Shown here piece after piece: positions 11,398 through 21,695 of a DNA stretch of 64,000 bases. The position numbers and the translations under genes were made by a program. This DNA is from Pseudomonas furukawaii. GTDB taxonomy: Bacteria; Pseudomonadota; Gammaproteobacteria; Pseudomonadales; Pseudomonadaceae. Where the stretch lies: NCBI RefSeq assembly GCF_002355475.1, contig NZ_AP014862.1, forward strand, positions 2,170,001 through 2,234,000, read 5' to 3'. Each line of letters begins with the position of its first letter. Position 1 is the stretch's first letter. Under the pieces are notes generated by a model. That model was given only the letters and a program-made list of their open reading frames with translations, ran no database searches and had not been told where the DNA came from.

Positions 11398-11424
11398 AGG
11401 CGCATCCTAGGATGCGCCTTTCTC
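11398..11424 (+). terminator. Terminator of the hupB transcript
   Basis: AAGGCGCATC, CTAG, GATGCGCCTT followed by TCTCATATT. It lies 120 nt beyond the hupB stop; a smaller hairpin (CGGGC-TTT-GCCCG, 11285-11297) sits directly after the stop. The roughly 100 nt between them have no reading frame and several short self-complementary stretches. Confidence 0.75.
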
Positions 11425-11487
11425 ATATTCGGATACTCTACCCGCGTTACTCGGCTGCGATCCCAAGCGGCCGTTTCTGGGGGACCC

Positions 11488-13362
11488 ATGCTGCAAAACA
11501 TCAGGGACAATTCACAGGGGTGGATTGCCAAAACCATCATTGGCGTCATCATCGCGCTGCTGGCACTGACCGGATTCGACGCCATCTTCAACGCCACCAG
11601 CAATCGCCAGAGTGCGGCCGAGGTCAATGGCGAGGAGATTTCCCTCGACCAGCTCAACGAGGCGATGAACCTCCAGCGTCGTCAGCTGCAGCAGCAGTTG
11701 GGTCAGGACTTCGATGCCTCGCTGTTGGATGAGAACCTGCTGCGCGATGCTGCCCTCAAGGGGTTGATCGAGCGCAAGCTGCTGCTGCAAGGCGCCGAGA
11801 AGGCCGGTTTCAGGTTTTCCCAGGCTGCGATCGACCAGCTCATCCTGCAAACGCCGGAGTTCCAGGTGGACGGCAAGTTCAATGCCGACCGCTTCGATCA
11901 GGTCATTCGCCAGATGAACTACAGCCGCCTGCAGTTCCGCCAGATGCTCGAGCAGGAAATGCTGATCGGCCAGCTGCGCGCCGGCCTGGCGGGCAGTGGT
12001 TTCGTCACTGACGCCGAAGTCCAGGCGTTCGCCCGTCTCGAAAAGCAGACCCGCGACTTCGCCACCCTGACCCTGAAAGCCGACCCGGCTGCGATCCAGG
12101 TCTCCGCCGAGGAGATCAAGGCTTACTACGACGGTCATGCCGATCAGTTCAAGAGCCCCGAGCAGGTAGTCGTCGAGTACGTCGAGCTGAAGAAGTCCGC
12201 GTTCTTCGACCAGGTCGAGGCCAAGGAGGAAGATCTCCAGGCCCAGTACCAGAAGGAGATCAGCAACCTCGCCGAGCAGCGTCATGCCGCCCACATCCTG
12301 GTAGAGGTCAGCGACAAGCTGAACGAAGAGCAGGCCAAGGCCAAGATCGATCAGGTCAAACAGCGTCTGGAGAAGGGTGAAGATTTCTCCGCCCTGGCCA
12401 AGGAGTTCTCTGATGACTCCGGTTCCGCTGCCGATGGTGGTGACCTTGGCTTCGCCGGTCCCGGGGTCTACGAACCGGCTTTCGAGGAGTCGCTGTACGC
12501 CCTCAAGGACGGCGAGGTTTCCGCGCCGGTTCGCACCCAGTACGGCTGGCACCTGATCAAGCTGCTGGGCGTGCAGGCGCCTGAAGTTCCGAGCTTCGAG
12601 AGCCTGAAACCCAAGCTGGAGCAGGATCTCAAGGCCCAGCAGGTAGAGCAGCGTTTCGTCGAGGTCAGCAAGGAGCTGGAAGATGCCGCATTCGAGGCTT
12701 CCGACCTGGCCCAGCCGGCCCAGGAGCTGGGTCTGGATGTGAAGACCAGTGCCCCCTTCGGTCGCGAGGGCGGCGAAGGCATTACCGCCAATCGCCAGGT
12801 CCTGCAGGCGGCCTTCAGCACTGAAGTGCTGGAAGACGGCGCCAACAGCTCGGCCATCGAGCTGGATCCGGACACCGTCGTGGTGCTGCGGGTCAAGGAG
12901 CACAAGAAGCCTGAGCAGCTCGAACTGGACAAGGTCAGCGACAGCATTCGCCAGCATCTGGTCGCCGAGAAGGCCGCGGATGCGGTGAAGGCCAAGGGTG
13001 AGGCCCTGATGGCCAGTCTGCGCGAAGGCAAGACGCCGATCGAGCAGGCGCAGGACGGGCAGGCCTGGCAGGTGGTGGAAGCCGCTACTCGCAGTCAGGA
13101 AGGTGTGGAGCCCGTGTTGCTGCAGACCCTGTTCCGCATGCCCAAGCCCACTGCCGCCGATAAGCCCGAGTTCGCGGGTGTGAAGCTGAATAACGGCGAC
13201 TACGTGGTGATCCGCCTGAACGGCGTCAACCAGTCCGATGCGCCGCTGTCGGAGCAGGAGAAGGCGATGTACAGCCGATTCCTGGCATCCCGCAGTGGTC
13301 AGCAGGATTTCTCCGCCTTCCGCCGTCAGTTGGAAGAGGCTGCGAAGATCGAGCGTTTCTGA
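11488..13362 (+). CDS. ppiD: Periplasmic folding chaperone PpiD (SurA-N/PpiC domains)
   Basis: An inner-membrane-anchored chaperone that faces the periplasm and helps newly translocated outer membrane and secreted proteins near the Sec translocon. The 624-aa protein has one N-terminal membrane anchor (about residues 13-32), a SurA-like N-terminal domain, a parvulin PpiC domain around residues 265-355 (RHAAHILVEVSDK through YGWHLIKLLG), and a helical C-terminus. The start at 11488 has a GGGGGA purine tract. It lies downstream of hupB as in E. coli and faces fabI. Confidence 0.94.
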   Translation: MLQNIRDNSQGWIAKTIIGVIIALLALTGFDAIFNATSNRQSAAEVNGEEISLDQLNEAMNLQRRQLQQQLGQDFDASLLDENLLRDAALKGLIERKLLLQGAEKAGFRFSQAAIDQLILQTPEFQVDGKFNADRFDQVIRQMNYSRLQFRQMLEQEMLIGQLRAGLAGSGFVTDAEVQAFARLEKQTRDFATLTLKADPAAIQVSAEEIKAYYDGHADQFKSPEQVVVEYVELKKSAFFDQVEAKEEDLQAQYQKEISNLAEQRHAAHILVEVSDKLNEEQAKAKIDQVKQRLEKGEDFSALAKEFSDDSGSAADGGDLGFAGPGVYEPAFEESLYALKDGEVSAPVRTQYGWHLIKLLGVQAPEVPSFESLKPKLEQDLKAQQVEQRFVEVSKELEDAAFEASDLAQPAQELGLDVKTSAPFGREGGEGITANRQVLQAAFSTEVLEDGANSSAIELDPDTVVVLRVKEHKKPEQLELDKVSDSIRQHLVAEKAADAVKAKGEALMASLREGKTPIEQAQDGQAWQVVEAATRSQEGVEPVLLQTLFRMPKPTAADKPEFAGVKLNNGDYVVIRLNGVNQSDAPLSEQEKAMYSRFLASRSGQQDFSAFRRQLEEAAKIERF

Positions 13363-13373
13363 TCCTCGTCGCT

Positions 13374-13410
13374 GAATGAAAAAGGCCGCTAGATGCGGCC
13401 TTTTTCATTC
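13374..13410. terminator. Terminator after ppiD
   Basis: GAATGAAAAAGGCCGC and its perfect complement around a TAGAT loop. The stem is identical to the cysS/folD terminator at 2972-3006; only the loop differs. The A/T ends allow termination in both directions. Confidence 0.88.
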
Positions 13411-13444
13411 ATTCCGGAAGCAAGGCAGAGGTCTTGTTCCCGCC

Positions 13445-13480
13445 ATGAAAAAGCCCGCGCCTTGGCGCGGGCTTTTTCAT
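13445..13480. terminator. Terminator of fabI (minus strand), bidirectional
   Basis: A 17-bp perfect inverted repeat ATGAAAAAGCCCGCGCC / GGCGCGGGCTTTTTCAT with a minimal TT loop. It sits 13 nt beyond the fabI stop. Confidence 0.88.
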
Positions 13481-13492
13481 CACCGGTGACTA

Positions 13493-14287
13493 TCAGTCTT
13501 CGATGTTGCCCATGGCGGTGGTGTTGAAGCCGCCGTCCACGTACATGATCTCACCGCTGATGCCCGAGGCCAGGTCGGAGCAGAGGAAGGCGCCGGCGTT
13601 GCCGACCTCCTCGATGGTCACGTTGCGGCGCAAGGGAGTCTGCTTCTCGTTGGCGGCGAGCATCTTGCGGAAGCTCTTGATGCCGGACGCGGCCAGGGTG
13701 CGGATGGGGCCGGCGGAGATGGCATTGACGCGGGTACCTTCCGGACCGAGGCTGCCGGCCAGATAGCGGACGCCGGCCTCCAGGCTGGCCTTGGCCATGC
13801 CCATGACGTTGTAGTTGGGCATGGTGCGCTCGGCACCCAGGTAGGACAGGGTCAGCAGGCTGCCATTGCGGCCTTTCATCATCTCGCGGCCGGCCTTGGC
13901 GAGGGCCACGAAGCTGTAGGCGCTGATGTCGTGGGCGATACGGAAACCTTCGCGGGTGGTGACTTCGGTGAAGTCGCCGTCCAACTGGTCGCCCGGGGCG
14001 AAGCCAACGGAGTGGACGATGCAGTCAAGGCCGTCCCACTTCTTGCCGAGTGCCTCGAAAACGGCGGTGATGTCGTCGTCATTGGCCACGTCGCAGGGGA
14101 AGCACAGTTCCGCGCTGGAGCCCCAGCCTTCGGCGAACTCCTCGACCCGACCCTTCAGTTTTTCGTTCTGGTAGGTGAAGGCGAGCTCGGCCCCTTCGCG
14201 GTGCATGGCTGCAGCGATGCCCGATGCGATGGACAGTTTGCTGGCTACGCCAACGATCAGTACGCGCTTACCGGCGAGAAAACCCAT
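13493..14287 (-). CDS. fabI: Enoyl-[acyl-carrier-protein] reductase (NADH)
   Basis: Performs the last reduction of each fatty acid elongation cycle and is the classical triclosan target. The 264-aa SDR-fold protein has the FabI-type cofactor motif [13 protein letters not shown] and the catalytic residues Tyr149/Tyr159 and Lys166 in [19 protein letters not shown]. The C-terminal block [11 protein letters not shown] is typical. It lies 20 nt downstream of the ABC transporter ATPase on the same strand, so at least part of its transcription may come from that operon. No clear promoter is visible in the 20-nt gap. Confidence 0.97.
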   Translation of the reverse strand: MGFLAGKRVLIVGVASKLSIASGIAAAMHREGAELAFTYQNEKLKGRVEEFAEGWGSSAELCFPCDVANDDDITAVFEALGKKWDGLDCIVHSVGFAPGDQLDGDFTEVTTREGFRIAHDISAYSFVALAKAGREMMKGRNGSLLTLSYLGAERTMPNYNVMGMAKASLEAGVRYLAGSLGPEGTRVNAISAGPIRTLAASGIKSFRKMLAANEKQTPLRRNVTIEEVGNAGAFLCSDLASGISGEIMYVDGGFNTTAMGNIED

Positions 14288-14307
14288 GTGCTTTCATCCT
14301 CTTCTGG

Positions 14308-15915
14308 TTAATGGGCAGTTTCCGGAGCCAGGAATGCGGCTTCCAGCAACTGCTTCGTATAGCTGTGCTGCGGGTTGGCGAAGATGGCGTCGGCCGGACC
14401 CTGTTCGACCACCTGTCCGTGCTTGATCACCATCAACTGGTGACTCAGTGCCCGGACCACCGCCAGATCATGGCTGATGAACAGGTAGGTCAGGTCGTAC
14501 TTGGTCTGTAGCCTGCGCAACAACTCCACTATCTGGCGCTGAACCGTCCGGTCGAGCGCCGAAGTGGGCTCGTCCAGCAGGATCAGTGCCGGTTTCAGCA
14601 CCAATGCGCGGGCAATGGCAATCCGCTGCCGCTGCCCGCCGGAAAACTCGTGGGGGTAGCGGTGCCGGGTTTCCGGATCCAGTCCTACCTCCAGGAGCGC
14701 GTCGATGATGGCCTGTTCCTGCTCCGCTTCGGTACCGATGCGGTGGATTCGCAATCCCTCGCCAACGATCTGGCCCACACACATGCGTGGGCTGAGGCTG
14801 CCGAAGGGGTCCTGAAAGACCACCTGCATCTCGCGCCGAAACGGCCGCACTTCCTTTTGCGAGATCCCATCCAGGGCCTGACCCTGGAAATGGATGCCAC
14901 CGCGACTGCTCAGCAGTCGCAGGATCGCCAGGCCCAGGGTGGACTTGCCGGAACCGCTTTCGCCCACGATGCCCAGGGTCTGGCCCCGGGGCAGGCTGAA
15001 ATTGATGCCGTCCACTGCCTTGACGTGATCCACGGTGCGCCGCAACAACCCCTTCCTGATGGGGAACCAGACCCGGAGGTCCTTCACTTCCAGCAAGGGC
15101 GGGCCCTGTTCGGTGTCCGCCGGCCGGCCCGAAGGCTCAGCGGCAAGGAGTTCCCGGGTGTAGGGATGCTGCGGTGCCTCGAACAGCTCATCACACGACG
15201 CTTGTTCGACGATGCAACCGCGCTGCATGACACATACGCGGTGCGCAATTCTGCGCACCAGGTTGAGATCATGACTGATCAGCAGCAACGCCATGCCCAG
15301 TCGCGCTTGGAGCTCCTTCAGCAGCTCGAGGATTTTCAGCTGCACCGTCACGTCCAGGGCGGTGGTGGGCTCGTCGGCGATCAAGAGCTCCGGCTCGTTG
15401 GCCAGGGCCATGGCGATCATCACCCGTTGGCGCTGGCCGCCGGACAGTTCATGGGGGTAGGCCTTCAGCCGCTTGTGCGGCTCTGGAATGCCCACCAGCT
15501 CCAGCAGCTCCAGGGTGCGCCGGGTGGCCGCCTTGCCGGTCAGGCCCTTGTGCAGGCCCAGCACCTCGTTGATCTGCTTCTCGATGCTGTGCAGCGGATT
15601 GAGCGAGGTCATGGGCTCCTGGAAGACCATGGCGATGCGGTTGCCCCGAATGCCCCGCAATCGGCTTTCCGGCAGCTTCAGCAGGTCCTTGTCGCCGTAA
15701 CGGATGCTTCCCCGGGGATGGCGGGCCAAGGGGTAGGGGAGCAGGCGCAGGATCGAGTGGGCGGTCACCGACTTGCCGGAGCCGCTTTCGCCCACCAGCG
15801 CCAGGGTTTCGCCCTTGCGGATGTCGAAGCTGACGTCCTGTACCACGCACTGCGCCTTGTCGCCGGTGACGAATTCGACGGCAAGGTCGCGGATTTCAAT
15901 CAGGTTCTCGCTCAT
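14308..15915 (-). CDS. yejF: ABC transporter ATP-binding protein, fused double ATPase (YejF type)
   Basis: Energises uptake of short peptides or microcin-C-like compounds together with the two permeases upstream. The 535-aa protein contains two complete ABC ATPase domains in tandem. Each has Walker A (VGESGSGKS, near residue 40 and again near 318), an LSGGQRQR or FSGGQRQR signature, and a Walker B followed by DEPTTALD or DEPTSALD. Domain fusion is characteristic of YejF and of some Opp/Dpp ATPases. Its start is one base after the yejE stop, so the genes form one operon. Confidence 0.92.
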   Translation of the reverse strand: MSENLIEIRDLAVEFVTGDKAQCVVQDVSFDIRKGETLALVGESGSGKSVTAHSILRLLPYPLARHPRGSIRYGDKDLLKLPESRLRGIRGNRIAMVFQEPMTSLNPLHSIEKQINEVLGLHKGLTGKAATRRTLELLELVGIPEPHKRLKAYPHELSGGQRQRVMIAMALANEPELLIADEPTTALDVTVQLKILELLKELQARLGMALLLISHDLNLVRRIAHRVCVMQRGCIVEQASCDELFEAPQHPYTRELLAAEPSGRPADTEQGPPLLEVKDLRVWFPIRKGLLRRTVDHVKAVDGINFSLPRGQTLGIVGESGSGKSTLGLAILRLLSSRGGIHFQGQALDGISQKEVRPFRREMQVVFQDPFGSLSPRMCVGQIVGEGLRIHRIGTEAEQEQAIIDALLEVGLDPETRHRYPHEFSGGQRQRIAIARALVLKPALILLDEPTSALDRTVQRQIVELLRRLQTKYDLTYLFISHDLAVVRALSHQLMVIKHGQVVEQGPADAIFANPQHSYTKQLLEAAFLAPETAH

Positions 15916-15916
15916 C

Positions 15917-16936
15917 TCACTTCCTTGGGTCGAAGGCGTCGCGGGCGGCTTCGCCGATGAACACCAGCAGGGTCAGCATGATCGCCAGCACCATGAAGGC
16001 GGAGATGCCGAGCCAGGGCGCCTGCAGGTTGGACTTGCCCTGGGCCACCAGCTCTCCGAGGGAGGGCGCGCCCGGTGGCAGGCCGAAGCCGAGGAAGTCC
16101 AGCGCGGTCAGGGTGCCGATGGCGCCGGTGAGGATGAACGGCATGAAGGTCATGGTGGAGACCATGGCGTTGGGCAGGATGTGGCGGAACATGATGGCGC
16201 CGTTCTGCATGCCCAGGGCGCGCGCGGCCCGCACGTACTCCAGGTTGCGGCCCCGGAGGAATTCGGCGCGCACCACGTCCACCAGGCTCATCCAGGAGAA
16301 CAGCAGCATGATGCCCAGCAGCCACCAGAAGTTCGGCTGGACGAAGCTGGCCAGGATGATCAGCAGGTAGAGCACCGGCAGGCCGGACCATATTTCCAGG
16401 AAGCGCTGGCCGGCCAGGTCCACCCAGCCACCGTAGAATCCCTGCAGGGCGCCGGCGGTGACGCCGATGATGGAGCTGAGCAGGGTCAGGGTCAGGGCGA
16501 AGAGCACCGAGACGCGGAAGCCGTAGATCACCCGGGCCAGCACGTCCCGGCCCTGGTCGTCGGTGCCCAGCCAGTTCTCTGCCGAAGGTGGCGCGGGCGC
16601 GGGGACCTTCAGTTCGAAGTTGATGGTGTCGTAGCTGAAGGGGATGGGTGCCCAGATCATCCGGCCGCCAGCGGACTCGATCAGTTCGCGGATATAGGGC
16701 GTCTTGTAGTTGGCTTCCAGCGGGAACTCGCCGCCGAAGGTGGTTTCCGGGTACCGCTTGGCGAAGGGGAAGTACCACTGGCCCTCGTAGCTCACCGCCA
16801 GCGGCTTGTCGTTGGCGATCAGCTCGGCGCCCAGGCTGAGGATGAACAGCACCAGGAACAGCCAGAGCGACCACCAGCCGCGTTTGTTGGCCTTGAAGCG
16901 CTCGAATCGCCGTCGGTTGATGGGGGAGAGCGCCAT
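15917..16936 (-). CDS. yejE: ABC transporter permease (YejE type)
   Basis: A peptide-type inner-membrane permease, DppC/OppC superfamily. I place the start at the ATG at 16936 because GGGAGGG lies six bases upstream; an in-frame TTG at 16942 would add two residues. The N-terminus has a cytoplasmic basic stretch (RRRFERFKANKRG), one membrane span, a long periplasmic loop typical of YejE, and then the BPD_transp_1 core with the EAA-type loop (EYVRAARALGMQNGAIMFRH). It is 339 aa and follows the yejB stop closely. Confidence 0.92.
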   Translation of the reverse strand: MALSPINRRRFERFKANKRGWWSLWLFLVLFILSLGAELIANDKPLAVSYEGQWYFPFAKRYPETTFGGEFPLEANYKTPYIRELIESAGGRMIWAPIPFSYDTINFELKVPAPAPPSAENWLGTDDQGRDVLARVIYGFRVSVLFALTLTLLSSIIGVTAGALQGFYGGWVDLAGQRFLEIWSGLPVLYLLIILASFVQPNFWWLLGIMLLFSWMSLVDVVRAEFLRGRNLEYVRAARALGMQNGAIMFRHILPNAMVSTMTFMPFILTGAIGTLTALDFLGFGLPPGAPSLGELVAQGKSNLQAPWLGISAFMVLAIMLTLLVFIGEAARDAFDPRK

Positions 16937-16938
16937 GT

Positions 16939-18024
16939 TCAACCCTCCCGGCTTTCGAAGTCGATGCGCGGATCGACCAGGGTGTAGGTGAGATCGCCGA
17001 TGAGTTTCACGACCAGTCCCAGCAGGGTGAAGATGAAGAGGGTGCCGAAGACCACCGGATAGTCGCGGTTCAGGGCGGATTCGAAGCTGAGCAGGCCCAG
17101 GCCGTCGAGGGAGAAGATCACCTCGATCAACAGCGAGCCGGTGAAGAAGATGCCGATGAAGGCGGCGGGAAAGCCCGCGATGATGAGCAGCATGGCGTTG
17201 CGGAACACATGCCCGTAGAGCACCCGCCGCTCCGACAGGCCCTTGGCCCGGGCGGTGACTACGTACTGCTTGTTGATCTCGTCGAGGAAGCTGTTCTTGG
17301 TCAGCAGCGTGAGGGTGGCGAAGTTGCCGATCACCAGGGCTGTCACCGGTAACGCCAGGTGCCAGAAGTAGTCGAGGATCTTGCCGCCGAGGCTGAGTTC
17401 GTCGAAGTGGTTCGAGGTCAGTCCACGCAGGGGGAACCAGTCGAAATAGCTGCCGCCGGCGAAGAGCACGATCAGCAGGATGGCGAAGAGGAAGGCGGGA
17501 ATGGCGTAGCCGACGATGATGGCGGTGCTGCTCCAGACGTCGAAGGCGCTGCCGTGGCGCACCGCCTTGGCGATGCCCAGGGGGATCGACACCAGGTACA
17601 TGATCAGGGTGCTCCAGAGCCCCAGGGAGATGGACACCGGCAGCTTCTCGAGGATCAGGTCGGTGACCTTGGCGTCGCGGAAGAAGCTGGTACCGAAGTC
17701 CAGCTTCAGGTAGTTGGTGATCATCAGCCAGAAGCGTTCGTGGGCCGGCTTGTCGAAGCCGTACATGCGCTCGATTTCCGCCACCAGCTCCGGGTCCAGG
17801 CCCTGGGCGCCCCGGTAGTTGGAGCTGGCCGTGGCGACTTCGGCGCCGCCACCGGAGATGCGCCCGGTGGCGCCTCCCGCGGCGGCGTCGAAGCCCTCCA
17901 GCTTGGCGATCATCTGCTCCACCGGGCCGCCGGGGGCGGCCTGGATGATGATGAAGTTGACCAGCAGGATGCCGAATAGCGTGGGAATGATCAGCAGCAG
18001 GCGGCGCAGGATGTAGGCGAGCAT
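16939..18024 (-). CDS. yejB: ABC transporter permease (YejB type)
   Basis: A peptide-type inner-membrane permease, DppB/OppB superfamily, 361 aa. The N-terminus [19 protein letters not shown] is the typical first span. A YejB-like periplasmic insertion follows (roughly residues 45-110, with a Gly/Ala-rich stretch), then five more spans with the EAA loop ([19 protein letters not shown]). The TAA stop of the binding-protein gene abuts its ATG, indicating tight operon packing. Confidence 0.92.
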   Translation of the reverse strand: MLAYILRRLLLIIPTLFGILLVNFIIIQAAPGGPVEQMIAKLEGFDAAAGGATGRISGGGAEVATASSNYRGAQGLDPELVAEIERMYGFDKPAHERFWLMITNYLKLDFGTSFFRDAKVTDLILEKLPVSISLGLWSTLIMYLVSIPLGIAKAVRHGSAFDVWSSTAIIVGYAIPAFLFAILLIVLFAGGSYFDWFPLRGLTSNHFDELSLGGKILDYFWHLALPVTALVIGNFATLTLLTKNSFLDEINKQYVVTARAKGLSERRVLYGHVFRNAMLLIIAGFPAAFIGIFFTGSLLIEVIFSLDGLGLLSFESALNRDYPVVFGTLFIFTLLGLVVKLIGDLTYTLVDPRIDFESREG

Positions 18025-19872
18025 TTACTGGGCATCCGGCTCGGTGGGGGAGGGCGCGGGTTGGCTAGCAGGTTCCGTGCCCGGTTTCCGCCACCAGGTC
18101 ATCAGGCCGTAGTCGTACTTGGGCGGGGTGGCCGGCCGCTGGAGATGGTTCCAGTAGGCCACCCGGTAGCTGTCCACGTAGTAGTTGGGCACCACGTAGT
18201 GGCCCCAGAGCAGCACCCGGTCCAGGGCGCGGGCGTGGTCGATCAGGGATTGCCGCGAGTCGGCGCGGATCAGCGATTCCACCAGGGCGTCGATGGCGGG
18301 ATCACGCAGGCCGATGAAATTGCGGCTGCCGGGGCTGTCGGCGCTGCGGGAATGCCAGAACTCCATCTGCTCGTTGCCCGGCGAGTTGGACTGGCCCCAG
18401 GTGGCGGGAATCATGTCGAAGTCGCGGGAGCGCAGGCGGTTGATGTACTGCGACACGTCCACACGGCGGATGGTGAGGTCGATGCCGAGTTCCGCCAGGT
18501 TGCGCTTGAAGGGCAGCACCACGCGCTCCAGGTTGGCCTGGGCGGTGAGGAATTCGAAGGCCAGGGGCTTGCCGTCCGGGCCCACCATGCGGTCGTTCTC
18601 GATCTTGAACCCGGCTTCGGTGAGCAGTTGGTAGGCGCGTCGCTTCTGTTCGCGGATGATGCCGCTGCCGTCGCTGACCGGCGGCTGGAACACCTGGGTG
18701 AAGACCTCGTCCGGTACCTTTCCGCGCAGCGGTTCGAGGATCTTCAACTCCGCTTCGGTGGGCAACTGGTGCGAGGCCATTTCGGAGTTCTCGAAGAAGC
18801 TGCTGGTGCGCTTGTAGGAGCCGAAGAAGAGTTGCTTGTTGGCCCATTCGAAATCGAACAGCAGGGCGATGGCCTCGCGTACCCGGCGGTCCTGGAATAT
18901 CGGGCGGCGGATGTTGAAGGCGAACCCCTGCATGCCGGTGGGATTGCGGTTGGGCAGGGCCTGCTTGATGATCCGGCCCTCCTCCAGGGCCGGGCACTGG
19001 TAGCCGGTGGCCCAGTCCTTAGCGGAGTACTCCAGGTTGAAGTCGAACTGCCCGGCCTTGAAGGCTTCCAGGGACACCGACATGTCGCGGTAGTAGTCCA
19101 CCGTCACGCTGTCGAAGTTGTAGTAGCCGCGGTTCACCGGCAGGTCCTGGCCCCACCAGTCCTTGACCCGTTCATAGCGAATGGAGCGACCGGCGCTGAC
19201 CTTGGCGATGCGGTAGGGGCCGCTGCCAAGGGGTGGTTCCAGGCTGGTCTCGCTGAACTTGCGGTTCTCCCACCAGTGTTTGGGCAGCACCTGGATCTGG
19301 CCGAGGATCAGCGGTAGCTCACGGTTGCCTGGGTGCTTGAAGTCGAAGCGCACCCGCTGGCTGTCTTCGGCCTCCACCTTGGCGACGTCGGCGTAATAGT
19401 GGCGGTACATGGGGTCGCCGTGCTTGACCAGGGTCTCGAAGGTGAAGACCACGTCATCCGCCGTTACCGGCTTGCCGTCATGGAAACGCGCCTTCGGGTT
19501 CAGGTAGAAGCGCACGTAGCTGTTGTCCGGCGCCTTTTCGATCTTCTCCGCCAGCAGGCCGTACTCGGTGAAGGGCTCGTCGGGGGAGTGGTAGGTCAGG
19601 CTGTCGTAGATCAGGCCCACCTGGTCGGCGGCGTTGCCTCGGGGAATGAAGGGATTGAGGCTGTCGAAGCCACCCAGGCCTGCCAGCCGCAGGTCTCCAC
19701 CCTTGGGGGCGTCGGGGTTGACCCAGTCGAAGTGCTTGAAATCGGCGGGGTACTTGGCGGGCTCATCGTAGAGGGTGATGGCGTGGCGGGGTTCGGCCAG
19801 GGCCAGTCCGGCCAGTGACAGCAGCAGAGCGCCGCAGCCTTGCAGGCAACGGGTGCGCAGCGTTTTGCTCAT
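18025..19872 (-). CDS. yejA: Extracellular solute-binding protein, YejA-like, paralog 1
   Basis: The periplasmic peptide-binding component (SBP family 5) of the YejABEF-like transporter. The start at 19872 (MSKTLRTRCLQGCG) overlaps the upstream stop as ATGA and opens a signal peptide ending near ALAEPRHA; the nine extra upstream codons are not supported. The protein is 615 aa. The family landmarks FDWVNPDAPKGGDLRLAGLG and LGSGPYRIAKV are present. It is a tandem paralog of the next gene and is translationally coupled to it. Confidence 0.9.
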   Translation of the reverse strand: MSKTLRTRCLQGCGALLLSLAGLALAEPRHAITLYDEPAKYPADFKHFDWVNPDAPKGGDLRLAGLGGFDSLNPFIPRGNAADQVGLIYDSLTYHSPDEPFTEYGLLAEKIEKAPDNSYVRFYLNPKARFHDGKPVTADDVVFTFETLVKHGDPMYRHYYADVAKVEAEDSQRVRFDFKHPGNRELPLILGQIQVLPKHWWENRKFSETSLEPPLGSGPYRIAKVSAGRSIRYERVKDWWGQDLPVNRGYYNFDSVTVDYYRDMSVSLEAFKAGQFDFNLEYSAKDWATGYQCPALEEGRIIKQALPNRNPTGMQGFAFNIRRPIFQDRRVREAIALLFDFEWANKQLFFGSYKRTSSFFENSEMASHQLPTEAELKILEPLRGKVPDEVFTQVFQPPVSDGSGIIREQKRRAYQLLTEAGFKIENDRMVGPDGKPLAFEFLTAQANLERVVLPFKRNLAELGIDLTIRRVDVSQYINRLRSRDFDMIPATWGQSNSPGNEQMEFWHSRSADSPGSRNFIGLRDPAIDALVESLIRADSRQSLIDHARALDRVLLWGHYVVPNYYVDSYRVAYWNHLQRPATPPKYDYGLMTWWRKPGTEPASQPAPSPTEPDAQ

Positions 19873-21695
19873 CGGGCGTTCTCCGTGGGCTTCAGCCACC
19901 AGGCTCGCAGGCCCAGGGTATAGGGCGGCGTGGTGACGAAGGCGAACCGGTTGCGGTACGCCAGGCGGTGATAGTTGATGTACCAGTTGGGGATGCCGTA
20001 GTGCTCCCAGAGCAGGGTACGGTCCAGCGCCCGGGCGGCGGCCAGTTGTTCGTCACGGTTCTGGGCGCCGAGCAGCTTCTCGATCATCTCGTCCACCACC
20101 GGGTTGGCGACACCGGCGTAGTTCTTGCTCCCTTTCACTCCCACCTGGCTTGAGTGGAAGTAGAGCGATTGCTCCAGGCCCGGGCTCAGGGTCTGTGGCA
20201 GGGTCATCAGGATCATGTCGTAGTCGAAGTGGTCCAGGCGCTGCTTGTACTGGGCGCGATCGACGGTACGCAGGCTCGCGTCGATGCCGATGCTCGCGAG
20301 GTTCTCGCGATAGGGCTGGAGGATGCGTTCGAGGTTCGGGTTGACCAGCAGGATCTCGAAGCGCAGCGGCTGGCCGCGATCGTTCACCAGGCGCTGGCCC
20401 GAGAGCTTCCAGCCGGCATCGGCCAATAGACCCAGTGCTCGGCGGAGGGTTTCCCGAGGAATGCCGCGGCCTTGGGTGGTCGGCACGGTGAAGGGCTGGG
20501 TGAAGAGGGCGTCCGGCAGTTCCTTGCGGTGCGGCGAGAGCAGCAGCCATTCGTGGCCTTCGGGCTTGCCCACGGCGCTGAACTCGCTGTTGGGGTAGTA
20601 GCTGGTGGCGCGCATGTAGGCGTTGTTGAACAGGGTGCGGTTGGTCCACTCGAAATCGAACATCAGGCCCATGGCCTCGCGCACGCGACGATCCTTGAAC
20701 ACCGTGTGGCGGGTATTCATGAACAGCGCCTGGGTCTGGGTCGGGATCTGATGGGGAATCTCCGCGCGGATCACCTCGCCGCGGGCGATGGCGGGGAAAC
20801 GATAGCCGTTGGCCCAGTTCTTCGCCTGGTGCTCGATATAGAAGTCGAATTCGCCGGCCTTGAAGGCTTCGAAGGCGACGTTGCTGTCACGGTAGAACTC
20901 CACTTCCACCCGATCGAAGTTGTACTTGCCCTTGTTCGCCGGCAGATCCTTGCCCCACCAGTCCTTGACCCGTTCGAACACCAGGCTGCGGCCAGGCCGG
21001 ACCTCGGTGATCCGATAGGGCCCGCTGCCCAGCGGCGGCTCGAAGGTGGTGGCCTTGAAGTCGCGGTCCTTCCAGTAGTGCTGCGGCAGGACAGGCATTT
21101 CGCCCAGGCGCAGGATCAGCAGGGGGTTGCCGGCGCGCCTGAGCACGAAGCGAATGCGGTGGCGATTGAGGATGTCGACCCGCTTCACTTCCTGCAGGCT
21201 GGTGCGGTACTGGGGATGGGCGTCCTTGACCAGGGTGCGGTAGGAGAAGGCGACGTCGTAGGCGGTGATGGGGCGGCCATCGTTGAAGCGGGCCTCTTCC
21301 CGCAGGTTGAACACCACCCAGCTGCGATCCTCGCTGTACTCCACGCTACGCGCGATCAGGCCGTAGCTGGAGGCGGGCTCGTCACCGGACGGGTCGTACT
21401 GGCCCGTGCCCACCATCAGCGGCTCGTTCAACTCGCTCACCCCGTACTGCAGGAAGTTCGGGGTGGCCACGGGGCTGGTGCCCTTGAAGGTGTAGGGGTT
21501 GAGGGTGTCGAAGGTGCCGAAGGCCATCACGCGCAGGGTGCCGCCCTTGGGGGCAGCGGGATTGACCCAGTCGAAGTGATCGAAGCTCGCGGGGTACTTC
21601 AGGGCGCCGAACTGGGCGTAGCCGTGGCTCTCGACCAGATTGGCGAAGGAGGGTTGGGCCAGCAGGCTGATCAGCAGGAACGCAAGGCGACGCAT
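19869..21695 (-). CDS. Extracellular solute-binding protein, YejA-like, paralog 2
   Basis: A second SBP family 5 protein, first gene of the transporter operon. I place the start at 21695 (MRRLAFLLISLLAQPSFA), which opens a clean signal peptide; the frame runs 84 codons further upstream, but those residues look non-coding. The protein is 608 aa. It shares landmarks with paralog 1 (FDWVNPAAPKGGTLRVMAFG, LGSGPYRITEVRPG) but is clearly diverged. Two binding proteins for one permease pair suggest widened substrate range. The divergent gene at 21930 starts about 235 nt away. Confidence 0.88.
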   Translation of the reverse strand: MRRLAFLLISLLAQPSFANLVESHGYAQFGALKYPASFDHFDWVNPAAPKGGTLRVMAFGTFDTLNPYTFKGTSPVATPNFLQYGVSELNEPLMVGTGQYDPSGDEPASSYGLIARSVEYSEDRSWVVFNLREEARFNDGRPITAYDVAFSYRTLVKDAHPQYRTSLQEVKRVDILNRHRIRFVLRRAGNPLLILRLGEMPVLPQHYWKDRDFKATTFEPPLGSGPYRITEVRPGRSLVFERVKDWWGKDLPANKGKYNFDRVEVEFYRDSNVAFEAFKAGEFDFYIEHQAKNWANGYRFPAIARGEVIRAEIPHQIPTQTQALFMNTRHTVFKDRRVREAMGLMFDFEWTNRTLFNNAYMRATSYYPNSEFSAVGKPEGHEWLLLSPHRKELPDALFTQPFTVPTTQGRGIPRETLRRALGLLADAGWKLSGQRLVNDRGQPLRFEILLVNPNLERILQPYRENLASIGIDASLRTVDRAQYKQRLDHFDYDMILMTLPQTLSPGLEQSLYFHSSQVGVKGSKNYAGVANPVVDEMIEKLLGAQNRDEQLAAARALDRTLLWEHYGIPNWYINYHRLAYRNRFAFVTTPPYTLGLRAWWLKPTENAR

